Assembly: GCA_963793105.1 (NCBI GenBank)
Contig: CAWBZB010000004.1
Span: forward strand, 1,054,001-1,118,000
Origin: UBA10649 sp963793105
GTDB lineage: Bacteria; Actinomycetota; Actinomycetes; S36-B12
Direction: 5' to 3'
DNA length: 64,000 nt
Translations under genes and position numbers: made by a program
Notes under the pieces: generated by a model
Databases searched by the model: none
Told to the model about the DNA's origin: nothing
What the model saw: only the letters and a program-made list of their open reading frames with translations
Shown here: one piece after another, positions 36,339 through 44,677 of the stretch
Numbering within the stretch: the first letter of the stretch is position 1
How the letters are laid out: every line of letters begins with the position of its first letter

Positions 36339-36633
36339 CGCCCCACCCGCCGACGCCTCGAGGTGTGTCGTCGTCCTCCGCCCGGGCGCTGGCCTCGATC
36401 CGCTCGTTGATCCGTCCGAAGAACCCCGCGGCCGCCTGGCCGACCCGGCCGCGCTGTCGGTCCAGCAGGACCAGGCTGATGGCCCCCGAGATGAGGATCG
36501 CGGCAACGGCAGACCAGACCCCCTTGAGGGGCGTGAGCAGCAAGAGGACGCCCCAGATCACCAGGAAGAGGGCGATGCGCAGGGTCGTGTACACGACCAC
36601 GGCCATGACGTTGGAACCCCGCTGAGCTGCCAC
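36277..36633 (-). CDS. DUF4229 membrane protein
   Basis: A 118-residue protein with two membrane helices in the first 60 residues (YTTLRIALFLVIWGVLLLL, VWSAVAAILISGAISLVLL), then FFGRINERIEASARAEDDD, the typical DUF4229 layout. Function is unknown; the family is actinobacterial and commonly sits near menA. GTG 36633 lies six bases after TACCGT, supporting a leaderless start; an ATG at 36606 is an alternative. The last 35 residues are Arg-rich and lie antisense to the menA end, so the true C-terminus could be influenced by the menA indel region. Confidence 0.75.
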   Translation of the reverse strand: MAAQRGSNVMAVVVYTTLRIALFLVIWGVLLLLTPLKGVWSAVAAILISGAISLVLLDRQRGRVGQAAAGFFGRINERIEASARAEDDDTPRGVGGWGVRPWRAGLRARARRRAAADR

Positions 36634-36639
36634 CCCGCT

Positions 36640-36645
36640 ACGGTA
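36640..36645 (-). promoter_or_regulatory. -10 hexamer of the DUF4229 gene (leaderless)
   Basis: TACCGT on the minus strand, six bases before GTG 36633. Confidence 0.5.
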
Positions 36646-36691
36646 CGCCGCGTGACCTCGGCGGTGGGCGTGCGGGGCGCGGCGCGTGACG

Positions 36692-36697
36692 TAGGCT
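36692..36697 (+). promoter_or_regulatory. -10 hexamer of the PLDc_N gene
   Basis: TAGGCT on the plus strand, 28 bases before ATG 36726. Unlike the leaderless genes, this spacing leaves a short 5' leader with a GGGAGGG ribosome-binding site at 36713-36719. Confidence 0.45.
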
Positions 36698-36725
36698 TGT
36701 GCCCTACATCGCGGGAGGGCGACAG

Positions 36726-37043
36726 ATGCTGAGGGTGGCAGGCGTGCTGGTCGGCATCGCCGTCTACATCTACTTCATCATCGACGTCCTGCGGACGCCG
36801 CGGGGTGAGACCCGGACCCTGCCGAAGTTCGTCTGGCTCCTGGTGGTCGTCCTGCTTCCCTTCCTCGGCGGCCTGATCTGGCTGGTCCTCGGGCGCGTCT
36901 GGCCGTCCCGGGGGACCCGCTTCGGCCGGCGTCGCGGACCGACCGCCCCCGACGACGACCCGCGGTTCCTCAAGCAGCTGGGCGACGACGTGTGGGTGAA
37001 GAAGATGGAACAGCGGCGACGCGGCGAGGAGCCGTCCGTCTGA
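36726..37043 (+). CDS. PLDc_N-domain membrane protein
   Basis: A 105-residue protein matching the N-terminal membrane domain seen before phospholipase D/cardiolipin synthase domains: an N-terminal helix (GVLVGIAVYIYFIIDVL), RTLPKFVWLLVVVLLPFLGG, LIWLVLGR, then a basic and acidic tail with DDDPRFLKQLGDDVWVKKME. No phospholipase catalytic domain follows. ATG 36726 is preferred because GGGAGGG lies six bases upstream; a GTG at 36699 is too close to the -10 hexamer. Function unknown; commonly found next to the cytochrome c and men genes in actinobacteria. Confidence 0.82.
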   Translation: MLRVAGVLVGIAVYIYFIIDVLRTPRGETRTLPKFVWLLVVVLLPFLGGLIWLVLGRVWPSRGTRFGRRRGPTAPDDDPRFLKQLGDDVWVKKMEQRRRGEEPSV

Positions 37044-37075
37044 AGACGGCTACCGGCGCCGACCGCCTGCGCCGG

Positions 37076-38041
37076 TCAGGTACCCGCGTACGAGTGCAGG
37101 CTGTTGACGAAGAAGTTCACCCCGAAGTAGTTGATCAGGAAAGCCACCCATCCGGCGAGGGCGATCCATGATGCGCGGTTCCCGCGCCAGCCGGCCGTCG
37201 ACCGCGCATGGAGGTACGCCGCGTACACGACCCAGGTGATGAACGCCCACGTCTCCTTGGGGTCCCAGCCCCAGTAGCGACCCCACGCGTTCTCTGCCCA
37301 GATGGCGCCCGCGACGACGGCGAACGTCCACAGGGGGAAGGCGAAGGCCAGCACGCGGTTCGTGAGGCCCTGCAGCCGCTCGCTGGTCGGCAGCCTCGTC
37401 GTCCAGCCGGTCACCTCGATCGTGCCCTGGTTGCGCTCGACGCGACCGCGGAAGAGGGACAGCCCGGCCGTGGCCGCGGCGAAGGTGAAGGCGCCCGAGC
37501 AGATGATCGCGGCCGACACGTGGATGACCAACCAGTAGGACTTCAGCGCGGGGACCAGCTGCGCGGCCTCGGTGTACAGCACCGTGACGGCCATGCCGAG
37601 GGTCAACAGGGCGGGGATGACCACGAACAGCCCGAGCCACCTGAGGTCCCGGCGAAGGGAGAGGAACAGGAAGACCCCGAGGATGCCCAGCGCCGCGGTG
37701 ATGGAGAACTCATACATGTTCCCCCACGGCGCCCGCTCCGCCCAGACCCCTCGGAGAACGACGCCGACCAGGAGGGTGAGGAAGGACAGCCAGGTGAGCG
37801 ACATCCCGATGTTGGCAGCGCGCCGGCCGGGATCCGCTGGCACCTCCCGCTCGGGCTCACGGGTGAGAACCGCGGTGCCGCCATCCCCTGCGACCGACGC
37901 GGCCACGGCCGGGACGGATGCGGGGCGACGCCGGCCCACCGCGAACGAGGCGGCGAAGAAGATCATCGCGAGGGTCAGGGAGACCATCGTGGCGTACACC
38001 GCTGCATTGCTCGCCTGCGCGAGTTCGACGCTCGTCACCAC
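37076..38041 (-). CDS. ccsB: Cytochrome c biogenesis protein CcsB (heme export)
   Basis: A 321-residue multi-helix protein of the CcsA/CcsB/CcmF heme-handling family. The tryptophan-rich WGRYWGWDPKETWAFITW (about residues 258-275) is the periplasmic WWD domain that presents heme. Conserved histidines include LVIHVSAAI. With ResB it forms the System II cytochrome c synthase, attaching heme outside the membrane. Its start overlaps resB by 7 bases. It is the last gene of the rex-hemD-pgm-resA-ccdA-resB-ccsB operon. Confidence 0.95.
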   Translation of the reverse strand: MVTSVELAQASNAAVYATMVSLTLAMIFFAASFAVGRRRPASVPAVAASVAGDGGTAVLTREPEREVPADPGRRAANIGMSLTWLSFLTLLVGVVLRGVWAERAPWGNMYEFSITAALGILGVFLFLSLRRDLRWLGLFVVIPALLTLGMAVTVLYTEAAQLVPALKSYWLVIHVSAAIICSGAFTFAAATAGLSLFRGRVERNQGTIEVTGWTTRLPTSERLQGLTNRVLAFAFPLWTFAVVAGAIWAENAWGRYWGWDPKETWAFITWVVYAAYLHARSTAGWRGNRASWIALAGWVAFLINYFGVNFFVNSLHSYAGT

Positions 38042-39639
38042 GTGCTCCTCTCATCGCCGTCGTCCGGCGAATCCCCCAGCTCGCGGGCCAGGGCTGCGAC
38101 GTCCTCGGGAAGGTCAGCCGCCTCGTTCTTGGCCAGCCCGGCGACCTGCACGAGGGTACCTCCCGCCTCGGCGGGCATGACCTTGACCCACAACCTCCGA
38201 CGGCGCACGAAGAGGGACATCATGAGTCCGACGATGGCCGCCGACGCGGACAGCAGCGCCAGCTCCTTGCCGGGGTCCTGGGCGATCTGGAAGGAGGCCC
38301 ACCGCTCGAAACCGGTGAACTCGACGCTCCCCGCGCCCTCGGGCAGGGTCCAGGTGTCGCCCGGCAGCAAGGACTCCAGGCCGATCTGCGTCATGGCCGA
38401 CGTGTCGAGGGTGTACACGCTCTGCGGACGGCCGCTGTCGAGGCCGAGGTCGCCGGTGAACGCCGACAGGAAGACGGCCGGGTAGTCCGGTGCCGGGAAC
38501 GTCGAGTGCGGTCCGCGGACCTCGTCCAGCGCTGCGGTGGGCAGGAACAGGCCGTTGAGTCCGAGTGGCGGATCCGAGTCCGGGAGCTTCACCACACCCG
38601 TCGACGTGAAGTTGCCGTCCTGCGGGAGGAAGACGACCGAGTCGTCGAAGACGACGGCGCCGGTCGGGTCGCGGACGACCAGGTGCGGCGCATAGCCGTG
38701 GCCGACGAGGAACACCTTGGCGCCGTCGGCCTCGAGCGGCTCGTTGACCTCCACCGTCGTCGCCTCCGCGGCGGCCTCCGGGCTCGAGCGGTAGGTGAGG
38801 TCGGCCTCGAAGAGGCGGGGGGCGCCCAGCTGCGCGTCGCCGCGCTCGAAGTCGACGCTGAAGCGATCCAGCGTGAACGAGAACGGGGCGAGATCGTCCG
38901 CACTGACCAGGCGCCCGGCGCCCCAGGCGTCGTACTGGGTGAGGGTGTTCGAGAAGCCCGAGCCCTCCCGGACGATGACGTTGCCCCGCCAGCCGAGCAG
39001 CCCGCCCACCGCGATGGCCACGAGGACGAACAGCAGGGAGAGGTGGAAGACCAGGTTCCCGGTCTCCCGCGAGTAGCCCTTCTCCGCCGCGACCCAACGG
39101 CTGCCGTCGGCCTCGGACTCCCCGGTTCGCACCCGCCACCGGTGCCGTCGCAGGTAGGCGTCCGCTGCCGCCAGGGTCGCGTCGCCCACCGCCGTCGTCG
39201 TGAACTCGCGCGCGACCGGCAGCCGGGACATCCGGCGCGGGGCCGGCGGCGGCGGGGCCTTGAGTGCCCTCGCGTGCTGCCGGATGCGCGGAAGGACGCA
39301 CCCGACGAGCGAGATGAACAGCAGGAGGTACACGGCGGCGAACCACGGCGAGCCGTACACGTCGAAGAAGCCGAACCGGTCGAGGACCGGCCCGGTGCCG
39401 GGGTTGTCGTCGAGCCACTGGTCCACCCGGAGCGGATTGGTGCCCCGCTGCGGGAACACGGATCCGGGGATGCTGGCCAGGGCCAGCAGGAAGAGCAGGA
39501 TGAGCGCCGTGCGCATGCTGGTCAGCTGACGCCAGAGCCAGCGCAGGAACCCGACCGAGCCCATCGGGGGGAGCGGGCGCTCTGCTGGCAGTCCGGAGCC
39601 GGCGTCGTCGCTGGTGGCGGGCTCGGGGATGACCGTCAC
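38035..39639 (-). CDS. resB: ResB-like cytochrome c biogenesis protein
   Basis: A 534-residue membrane protein. Three N-terminal helices (including MRTALILLFLLALASIPGS and WFAAVYLLLFISLVGCVLP) surround RFGFFDVYGSPWF, and a large extracytoplasmic domain (about residues 220-450) precedes a last helix (LLSASAAIVGLMMSLFV). ResB partners CcsB in System II heme ligation. GTG 39639 overlaps the ccdA stop. Length and order match other actinobacteria. Confidence 0.93.
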   Translation of the reverse strand: MTVIPEPATSDDAGSGLPAERPLPPMGSVGFLRWLWRQLTSMRTALILLFLLALASIPGSVFPQRGTNPLRVDQWLDDNPGTGPVLDRFGFFDVYGSPWFAAVYLLLFISLVGCVLPRIRQHARALKAPPPPAPRRMSRLPVAREFTTTAVGDATLAAADAYLRRHRWRVRTGESEADGSRWVAAEKGYSRETGNLVFHLSLLFVLVAIAVGGLLGWRGNVIVREGSGFSNTLTQYDAWGAGRLVSADDLAPFSFTLDRFSVDFERGDAQLGAPRLFEADLTYRSSPEAAAEATTVEVNEPLEADGAKVFLVGHGYAPHLVVRDPTGAVVFDDSVVFLPQDGNFTSTGVVKLPDSDPPLGLNGLFLPTAALDEVRGPHSTFPAPDYPAVFLSAFTGDLGLDSGRPQSVYTLDTSAMTQIGLESLLPGDTWTLPEGAGSVEFTGFERWASFQIAQDPGKELALLSASAAIVGLMMSLFVRRRRLWVKVMPAEAGGTLVQVAGLAKNEAADLPEDVAALARELGDSPDDGDERSTW

Positions 39640-40385
39640 AGCGCTGTCTCGAATCCGGGCATCTGCACGCGCAGCCAGATGGTGAAGTCGGTCCACAGTC
39701 CGGTGACCAGCAGGATGCCCACGAGAACCAGCATGCCTCCCCCGATCCGCATGACCCACAGGTAGTGCCTCCGGACCCAGCCGATCGCCCTGGCCATCCG
39801 GCTGAAGGCGACGGCCAGCAGCACGAACGGCAGGCCCAGACCCAGGCAGTAGACCAGCGACAGCGTCGCCCCTCGAAGGGCGCTCGCCTCGGAGAAGGCC
39901 AGGCTCTGCACCGCCGTCAGCGTCGGGCCGATGCACGGCGACCAGCCCAGGCCGAACAGGATGCCCAGCAGCGGAGCGCCGGCGACGCCCCATGAAGGCA
40001 TGCGGTGGAAGCGGTACTCGCGCTGCAGTCCGGGGATGATCCCGATGAAGGCCAGCCCCATCAGGATCACGACGACGCCCAGCACCCGGTTGATGACGTC
40101 GGCGTACTCCAGCAGGAGCGATCCGGCGCCGCCGAAGAGGGCGCCATAGCTGACGAAGACGATGCTGAAGCCGAGGACGAACAGCAGGCTCCCCGCGAGC
40201 ACCTGGAATCGGCGGCCCTTGGTGTCGGCGAGCTCGGCACCCGTGAGACCGGTGATGTACGACACGTATCCGGGCGCCAGCGGGAGAACGCACGGGCTCA
40301 GGAACGCCACCACTCCGGCGGCGAAGGCGATCGGCACGGCGACCCAGAGACCGCCGGTCGTGACGAGTTCGCCGATGCCCTCCAC
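39636..40385 (-). CDS. ccdA: Thiol-disulfide transmembrane transporter CcdA
   Basis: A 249-residue DsbD-family membrane protein that carries reducing equivalents across the membrane. The paired redox cysteines are in FLSPCVLPLAPGY (about residue 32) and GLGWSPCIGPTLTA (about residue 150). It would keep apocytochrome c thiols reduced through ResA, encoded just before it. Its start shares one base with the resA stop and its end overlaps resB. Confidence 0.94.
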   Translation of the reverse strand: MEGIGELVTTGGLWVAVPIAFAAGVVAFLSPCVLPLAPGYVSYITGLTGAELADTKGRRFQVLAGSLLFVLGFSIVFVSYGALFGGAGSLLLEYADVINRVLGVVVILMGLAFIGIIPGLQREYRFHRMPSWGVAGAPLLGILFGLGWSPCIGPTLTAVQSLAFSEASALRGATLSLVYCLGLGLPFVLLAVAFSRMARAIGWVRRHYLWVMRIGGGMLVLVGILLVTGLWTDFTIWLRVQMPGFETAL

Positions 40386-40987
40386 TACTTCGATCCTGGC
40401 GGGAGCAGCGGCTCGATGAGACCGCGCAGGGACGACTCGCTGACCTTGCCCAGGGCGCGACCGGCGACCCGGCCCGCAGGGTCGATCACGATGGTGGACG
40501 GAATGGCCTGGGGCGGGAGGGAGTCGCCGAACAGGAGCTGCAGCCGGCCGTCGCGATCGATGACGTTCGGGTAGGGGATGCCGAACCGCGCCACGAAATC
40601 ACGAGCGGGCACGTCCGAGTCGCGGGTGTCCAGCCCGACGAACTGGACGCCGGCCCCCTCGTACTCGGTGGCCAGCGCCGCGAGCGCCGGCGCCTCCGCC
40701 CGGCAGGGGGCGCACCAGGATGCCCACACGTTCAGGACCACGACCTGCCCCAGGTGGTCGGCCAGGCGGAAGGAGCCGCCGTCCAGGGTCTCGCCGACCA
40801 GCTCGGGAGCCGGCGTCCGCTCGTCGGCCGGGACCAGCACGAGCGAACCGTCACCGGCGACGAACCCGCTGTCCGCACCGCTCGCCGAGGCCGATGAGGA
40901 CCCGCAGCCGGCCAGCAGGAGAACGGCGCCCACCAGGGCGAGGAGCGACATGGCGGCCGATACCGCGGGGGCCCGACGGGTGAGCAT
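40385..40987 (-). CDS. resA: TlpA/ResA-family thioredoxin lipoprotein
   Basis: A 200-residue thiol-disulfide oxidoreductase. An N-terminal signal sequence with lipobox LLAGC (Cys28) anchors it as an extracytoplasmic lipoprotein. The active site is NVWASWCAPCRAEAPAL (about residues 86-102), and the cis-Pro segment AIPSTIVIDPAGRV follows. It reduces apocytochrome c cysteines and is re-reduced by CcdA. It lies 8 bases after the phosphoglycerate mutase gene in the cytochrome c operon. Confidence 0.93.
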   Translation of the reverse strand: MLTRRAPAVSAAMSLLALVGAVLLLAGCGSSSASASGADSGFVAGDGSLVLVPADERTPAPELVGETLDGGSFRLADHLGQVVVLNVWASWCAPCRAEAPALAALATEYEGAGVQFVGLDTRDSDVPARDFVARFGIPYPNVIDRDGRLQLLFGDSLPPQAIPSTIVIDPAGRVAGRALGKVSESSLRGLIEPLLPPGSK

Positions 40988-40995
40988 GGTCCCGG

Positions 40996-41646
40996 TCAGG
41001 CTCCGGCGATCTTGCTTGCCTTGCCCAGCAGGTCGCGCGAGGGTTCGGTGTACGTGATCGCGACGAGTGCGTCGCCCTCATACGTGAGCGAGGTCAGGGA
41101 CGCGAGCGAGCACTGACGGCTGCGGGGGTCGTGCCACAAACGCCGGTCCTCGGCCGCCAGGCGAGCGATCCACACCGGCAGCTGGTGGCTCACCAGCACG
41201 GCCTCGTGTCCACGTGCCTTCTCGCGGGCCCCGTCGATGGCGCGGTGCATGCGGGCCGCGACGTCGGTGTACTTCTCTCCCCACGACGGCCGGAAGGGGT
41301 TGTACAGGTGGCGCCAGGCGCGCGGCTGACGCAGGACGCCGTCGCCGACGCTGACGCGCTGGCCCTCGAACACGTTGTCCGCCTCGATCAGGTCCGGGTC
41401 GATCTCGACCGGCAGACTGTGCCGTTCCGCGACCGGGGCCGCGGTCTGCTGCGCCCGTTCCATCGGGGACGACACCACCAGGGACACGTCATGGCCGCCC
41501 AGCGCATCGGCCGCCCGCAGGGCCATCTGCTGGCCCAGCTCAGACAGGTAGTAGCCCGGAAGACGTCCGTAGAGGACTCCCTCGGGGTTGAACACCTCGC
41601 CGTGCCGAAGGAGGTGGACGGTCGTGCGGTCCGGGGCGTCCGCCAT
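40996..41646 (-). CDS. Histidine phosphatase (phosphoglycerate mutase-like)
   Basis: A 216-residue histidine phosphatase superfamily protein with the catalytic HLLRHGEVFNPEG (about residues 10-22), VSSPMERAQQTA, IEADNVFEGQ (acid), and the second His in AVLVSHQLPVW. The exact substrate is unknown; a phosphoglycerate-mutase-like gene sits at this place before resA in Mycobacterium. It starts 2 bases after the hemD stop. Probably cytoplasmic; no signal peptide. Confidence 0.9.
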   Translation of the reverse strand: MADAPDRTTVHLLRHGEVFNPEGVLYGRLPGYYLSELGQQMALRAADALGGHDVSLVVSSPMERAQQTAAPVAERHSLPVEIDPDLIEADNVFEGQRVSVGDGVLRQPRAWRHLYNPFRPSWGEKYTDVAARMHRAIDGAREKARGHEAVLVSHQLPVWIARLAAEDRRLWHDPRSRQCSLASLTSLTYEGDALVAITYTEPSRDLLGKASKIAGA

Positions 41647-41648
41647 GG

Positions 41649-43496
41649 TCAGGTCGCCTTGCGGCGTGCCGTGGCCCTCCGGCGGCTGGGCCGCCAGGTG
41701 CCCTCGCCCGCCTCCGCTGCCGCCATCCGCAGCGACTCGCCGTGCGCCGCCAGCGCCTCCACGAGTCCGACCACGGTGCTGGTCTCGGCGAGTACGTCGA
41801 CGCGCAGCCCGTGCTCCTCCGCGGCCTTCGCCGTCTGCGGCCCGATGCACGCGACGACGGTCGAGTGGTGCGGCTTGCCGGCGATGCCGACGAGGTTGCG
41901 CACGGTGCTGCTCGAGGTGAACAGGACGGCGTCGAAACCGCCCGTCTTGATGGCCTCGCGCGTCTCGGCGGGCGGCGGGGCCGCCCGCACGGTCCGGTAG
42001 GCCGTGACGTCCTCGACCTCCCAGCCGAGCTCGGCAAGACCGGCGGCGAGCGTGTCCGTCGCGATGTCCGCGCGCGGCAGGAAGACCCGGTTGATGGGGT
42101 CGATCAGCGAGTCGTACGGGGGCCATTCCTCCAGGAGCGCACTGGTCGTCTGCTCCTGCGTCGGCGTGATGTCGGGGCGCACCCCGAATTCGATGAGGGC
42201 GTCGACGGTGGGCTGGCCGACTGCAGCGACCTTCAGGCCGGCGAACGACCGGGCGTCGAGTCCGTACTCCTGCAGCTTCTCCCGGATGGCGCGCACGGCG
42301 TTGACCGAGGTGAACCCGATCCACTCGTACCGGCCCGACACCAGGCCGTGCACGGCACGGTCGATCTGCTGGGGGGTTCGCGGCGGCTCGACCGAGATGG
42401 TGGGGACCTCGATCGGGATCGCCCCGTGGCCGCGCAGGAGGCCGACGACCGATCCGGCGTGATCCTGGGTGCGAGGGATCAGGACGCGCCATCCGAACAG
42501 CGCCTTGACCTCGAACCAGTCGAGCTTGTCGCGCTGCGACACCACGTCTCCGACGACCACGAGCCCGGGGCCTGACTGCCGTGCCGCCTTGGCCACCGCG
42601 CCGATCTCGCCGAGGGTGGAGACGAGGGTCCGCTGGTCCACCGTGGTTCCGCGTCGCGTCACCGCCATCGGCAGGTCCTCGCGCGCACCTGCCGAGACCA
42701 GGTGGGCAGCGATGTCGGCAGCGCGGTCGGCTCCGTTGAGGAACACGACCGTCGTACGTGGGGCGGCCAGGTCTGACCAGGGGAGGTCGGTGTCGTTCGC
42801 GTCGACGATGCGCACCTGACGGACGCGGCCGCCGGTGAGTCCGAAGCCTGCGTAGGCCGGGACGGCGCTGACCTCGCTCACGCCGGGCGCCACCTCGAAA
42901 TCGATGCGCGCCTTGCGGAGGGCGCCCGCCTCGTGCAGCAGGGAACCGTCGATGACCGGGTCGCCGGAGATCAACCGGACCGTGGTGCGTCCCTCGCGGG
43001 CGGCACCGATGACGAGGGCGCTACGACCCGCCTGATCGAGAGGCAGCCCGTTCGCGTCGACCGCGACGACCACCTCCGCCGTCGGGCCGGCGTGCGCCTC
43101 GGCGACGGCCACGGCATCGGAGTCGACCACCACGATGTCCGCGGCGGCGATGAGCGCAGCCGCCCTCAGGGTCAGCAGCTCGGGGTCGCCGGGTCCGGCC
43201 GCGACCAGGGACACCTGACCGTGCACGGGCTTGCGGCGCGCCTTCGCGCTGGACCCGGCAACGGGGACCGCGGCCACCGTGGCGGGCTTCCGGGCAGCCG
43301 CCGGCTTCGATGCCGGCTTCGCAACCGACCTCGTCGCCGACTTCGTGGCGGTGCGCTTGGCAGCCGTCGTCGACGGCTTCGCCGGGGCGGACTTCTTGGC
43401 GACCTGCTTCGTCGCCGGCGTCGACGCCGACTTCGACGGAGCGGACTTGGACGCGGCCGACTTCTTGGTGACCGACTTGCTGCTCGCGGTTGTCAT
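41649..43496 (-). CDS. hemD: Fused uroporphyrinogen-III methyltransferase-like/uroporphyrinogen-III synthase with basic tail
   Basis: A 615-residue fusion. Residues 1-90 are a Lys/Ala/Ser/Pro-rich histone-H1-like tail (16 Lys, 5 Arg, no acidic residue). Residues about 95-335 resemble CobA/SUMT: VAAGPGDPELLTLRAA is kept, but the second motif reads RLISGDPVIDGSLLHEA, so methyltransferase activity is doubtful, as in other actinobacterial HemD fusions. Residues about 345-590 are uroporphyrinogen-III synthase (GWRVLIPRTQDHAGSVV, EWIGFTSVNAV, VLFTSSSTVRN), which closes the tetrapyrrole ring. A second basic patch ends the protein. ATG 43496 overlaps the rex stop. hemA, hemC and hemB, usual neighbours, are not in the window. 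Confidence 0.9.
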   Translation of the reverse strand: MTTASSKSVTKKSAASKSAPSKSASTPATKQVAKKSAPAKPSTTAAKRTATKSATRSVAKPASKPAAARKPATVAAVPVAGSSAKARRKPVHGQVSLVAAGPGDPELLTLRAAALIAAADIVVVDSDAVAVAEAHAGPTAEVVVAVDANGLPLDQAGRSALVIGAAREGRTTVRLISGDPVIDGSLLHEAGALRKARIDFEVAPGVSEVSAVPAYAGFGLTGGRVRQVRIVDANDTDLPWSDLAAPRTTVVFLNGADRAADIAAHLVSAGAREDLPMAVTRRGTTVDQRTLVSTLGEIGAVAKAARQSGPGLVVVGDVVSQRDKLDWFEVKALFGWRVLIPRTQDHAGSVVGLLRGHGAIPIEVPTISVEPPRTPQQIDRAVHGLVSGRYEWIGFTSVNAVRAIREKLQEYGLDARSFAGLKVAAVGQPTVDALIEFGVRPDITPTQEQTTSALLEEWPPYDSLIDPINRVFLPRADIATDTLAAGLAELGWEVEDVTAYRTVRAAPPPAETREAIKTGGFDAVLFTSSSTVRNLVGIAGKPHHSTVVACIGPQTAKAAEEHGLRVDVLAETSTVVGLVEALAAHGESLRMAAAEAGEGTWRPSRRRATARRKAT

Positions 43497-44263
43497 GCGT
43501 TGATCGCCTCTCCCAGCGACTCTGAATCAAATGAAGGGGTCTTGGATTCCGTCTCGTCGCTGCGCCGCTGCTCGTGGAACGCCAGGATCTGCAGCTCGAC
43601 GGCGAGGTCGACCTTGCGCACCTCCACGTCCTCGGGAACCGAGAGGACGACGGGGGCGAAGTTGAGAATGCTGCGGATTCCCGCAGCGACAAGCCGGTCG
43701 CACACGTCCTGGGCCGACTCCGCGGGGGTGGCGATCACGCCGATGTGCGCCCCTCCGTCGGTCACGACGGCCTCCAGGTCGGTCATCGGACGCACGACGA
43801 TCCGCGCTCCCGGGATGCCGAGGTCCTGGCCCACGACGTCGGGGTGCGAGTCCAGCAGCCCCACGACCGCGAAGCCGCGGGACGCGAACCCGCGGTAGGC
43901 GACGAGGGCCTGGCCCAGGTTCCCTGCCCCGACGATGACGACTCCCCAGGGCTGGGTGAGGCCCAGCTCGCGGGAGATCTGGTAGGCGAGGAAGCGGACG
44001 TCGTATCCGACGCCGCGGGTCCCGTACGAGCCCAGATGCGACAGGTCCTTGCGCAGCTTCGCCGAGGAGACCCCGCAGGCCTGGGCGAGCTCCTCGGATG
44101 AGACCGTCGACACGCCCGCGTCGGCCAGCTGCCCGAGGACCCGGTGGTAGATCGGCAGGCGGGCCACGGTCGCGTCCGGGATGTCGCGGGCGCCGTCACG
44201 GCCTCGGTTGGGCCCGCCGACGACCGGAATCACCGCTGAGCGGTTCGATCGGGCAGCAGACAC
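43493..44263 (-). CDS. rex: Redox-sensing transcriptional repressor Rex
   Basis: A 256-residue NADH/NAD+-responsive repressor. The N-terminal winged helix includes ATVARLPIYHRVL and VSSAKLRKDLSHLGSYGTRGVGYD; the Rossmann domain carries VVIVGAGNLGQALVAYRGF and ends with the dimer helix VDLAVELQILAFHEQ. High NADH releases Rex from operators at respiratory genes. I use GTG 44263, which has GGAGAG just upstream; ATG 44341 would fall on the transcription start, and GTG 44233 has no ribosome-binding site. Upstream is a promoter overlapping a partial Rex operator, suggesting autoregulation. It heads the operon that continues to ccsB. Confidence 0.94.
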   Translation of the reverse strand: MSAARSNRSAVIPVVGGPNRGRDGARDIPDATVARLPIYHRVLGQLADAGVSTVSSEELAQACGVSSAKLRKDLSHLGSYGTRGVGYDVRFLAYQISRELGLTQPWGVVIVGAGNLGQALVAYRGFASRGFAVVGLLDSHPDVVGQDLGIPGARIVVRPMTDLEAVVTDGGAHIGVIATPAESAQDVCDRLVAAGIRSILNFAPVVLSVPEDVEVRKVDLAVELQILAFHEQRRSDETESKTPSFDSESLGEAINA

Positions 44264-44330
44264 GGCTCTCCAGGGGAAGATGTCGATCCTTGGGGCCGAA
44301 CGGGCCTCCGAGCAGGTGTTCGACGCACAT

Positions 44331-44359
44331 AGATTAGGCATGTGCGAACGAAGTCACAA
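44331..44359 (-). promoter_or_regulatory. rex promoter with overlapping Rex half-operator
   Basis: On the minus strand TTGTGA (44354-44359) and TAATCT (44331-44336) are spaced by exactly 17 bases, a good sigma70-type promoter. The -35 is also the left half of a Rex operator; the right half, TCGCACA, is degenerate by one inserted base. This fits weak autorepression. Confidence 0.6.
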
Positions 44360-44425
44360 AGTTGACCGGACGTTCGCGTCCGACTATCGGTACATCAGGG
44401 ACGTCGACCCCGCGCCCGGCAGCCG

Positions 44426-44677
44426 CTAGGCCTGGCCCGATCCGGCGAGCGCCGCGCGCAGACGCACGGGGTCGACGCGCCAGAAGTCATGGGGCTGCTC
44501 GTCCACGAGGATGACCGGAATCCGCTCCCAGTACTCGTCGTACAGGGCGGGATCGTCCTCGATCGACAGCTCCTGCCAGCCCTCTCCGGTCTCGGCGCAC
44601 ACCGCTGCGATCGCCTCGCGGGCCACGTCGCACAGATGGCAGCCCGGCTTGCCGATGAGGGTGATGCGCTCGCTCAC
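44426..44677 (-). CDS. Glutaredoxin-like protein
   Basis: An 83-residue thioredoxin-fold protein of the glutaredoxin/DUF836 group. The active site is KPGCHLCDVAREAI (C-x2-C, about residues 10-14), followed by EYWERIPVILVDE with the cis-Pro. It likely reduces protein disulfides or mixed thiols in the cytoplasm. GTG 44677 overlaps the acyl-CoA ligase stop (GTGA). The counterpart in Mycobacterium lies at the same position before the heme genes (from memory). Confidence 0.88.
   Translation of the reverse strand: MSERITLIGKPGCHLCDVAREAIAAVCAETGEGWQELSIEDDPALYDEYWERIPVILVDEQPHDFWRVDPVRLRAALAGSGQA

Noticed and set aside
44264..44341. An ATG 26 codons upstream as the Rex start
   Set aside because: It lies only a few bases after the predicted -10 of the rex promoter and has no ribosome-binding site; the extra residues are not Rex-like.
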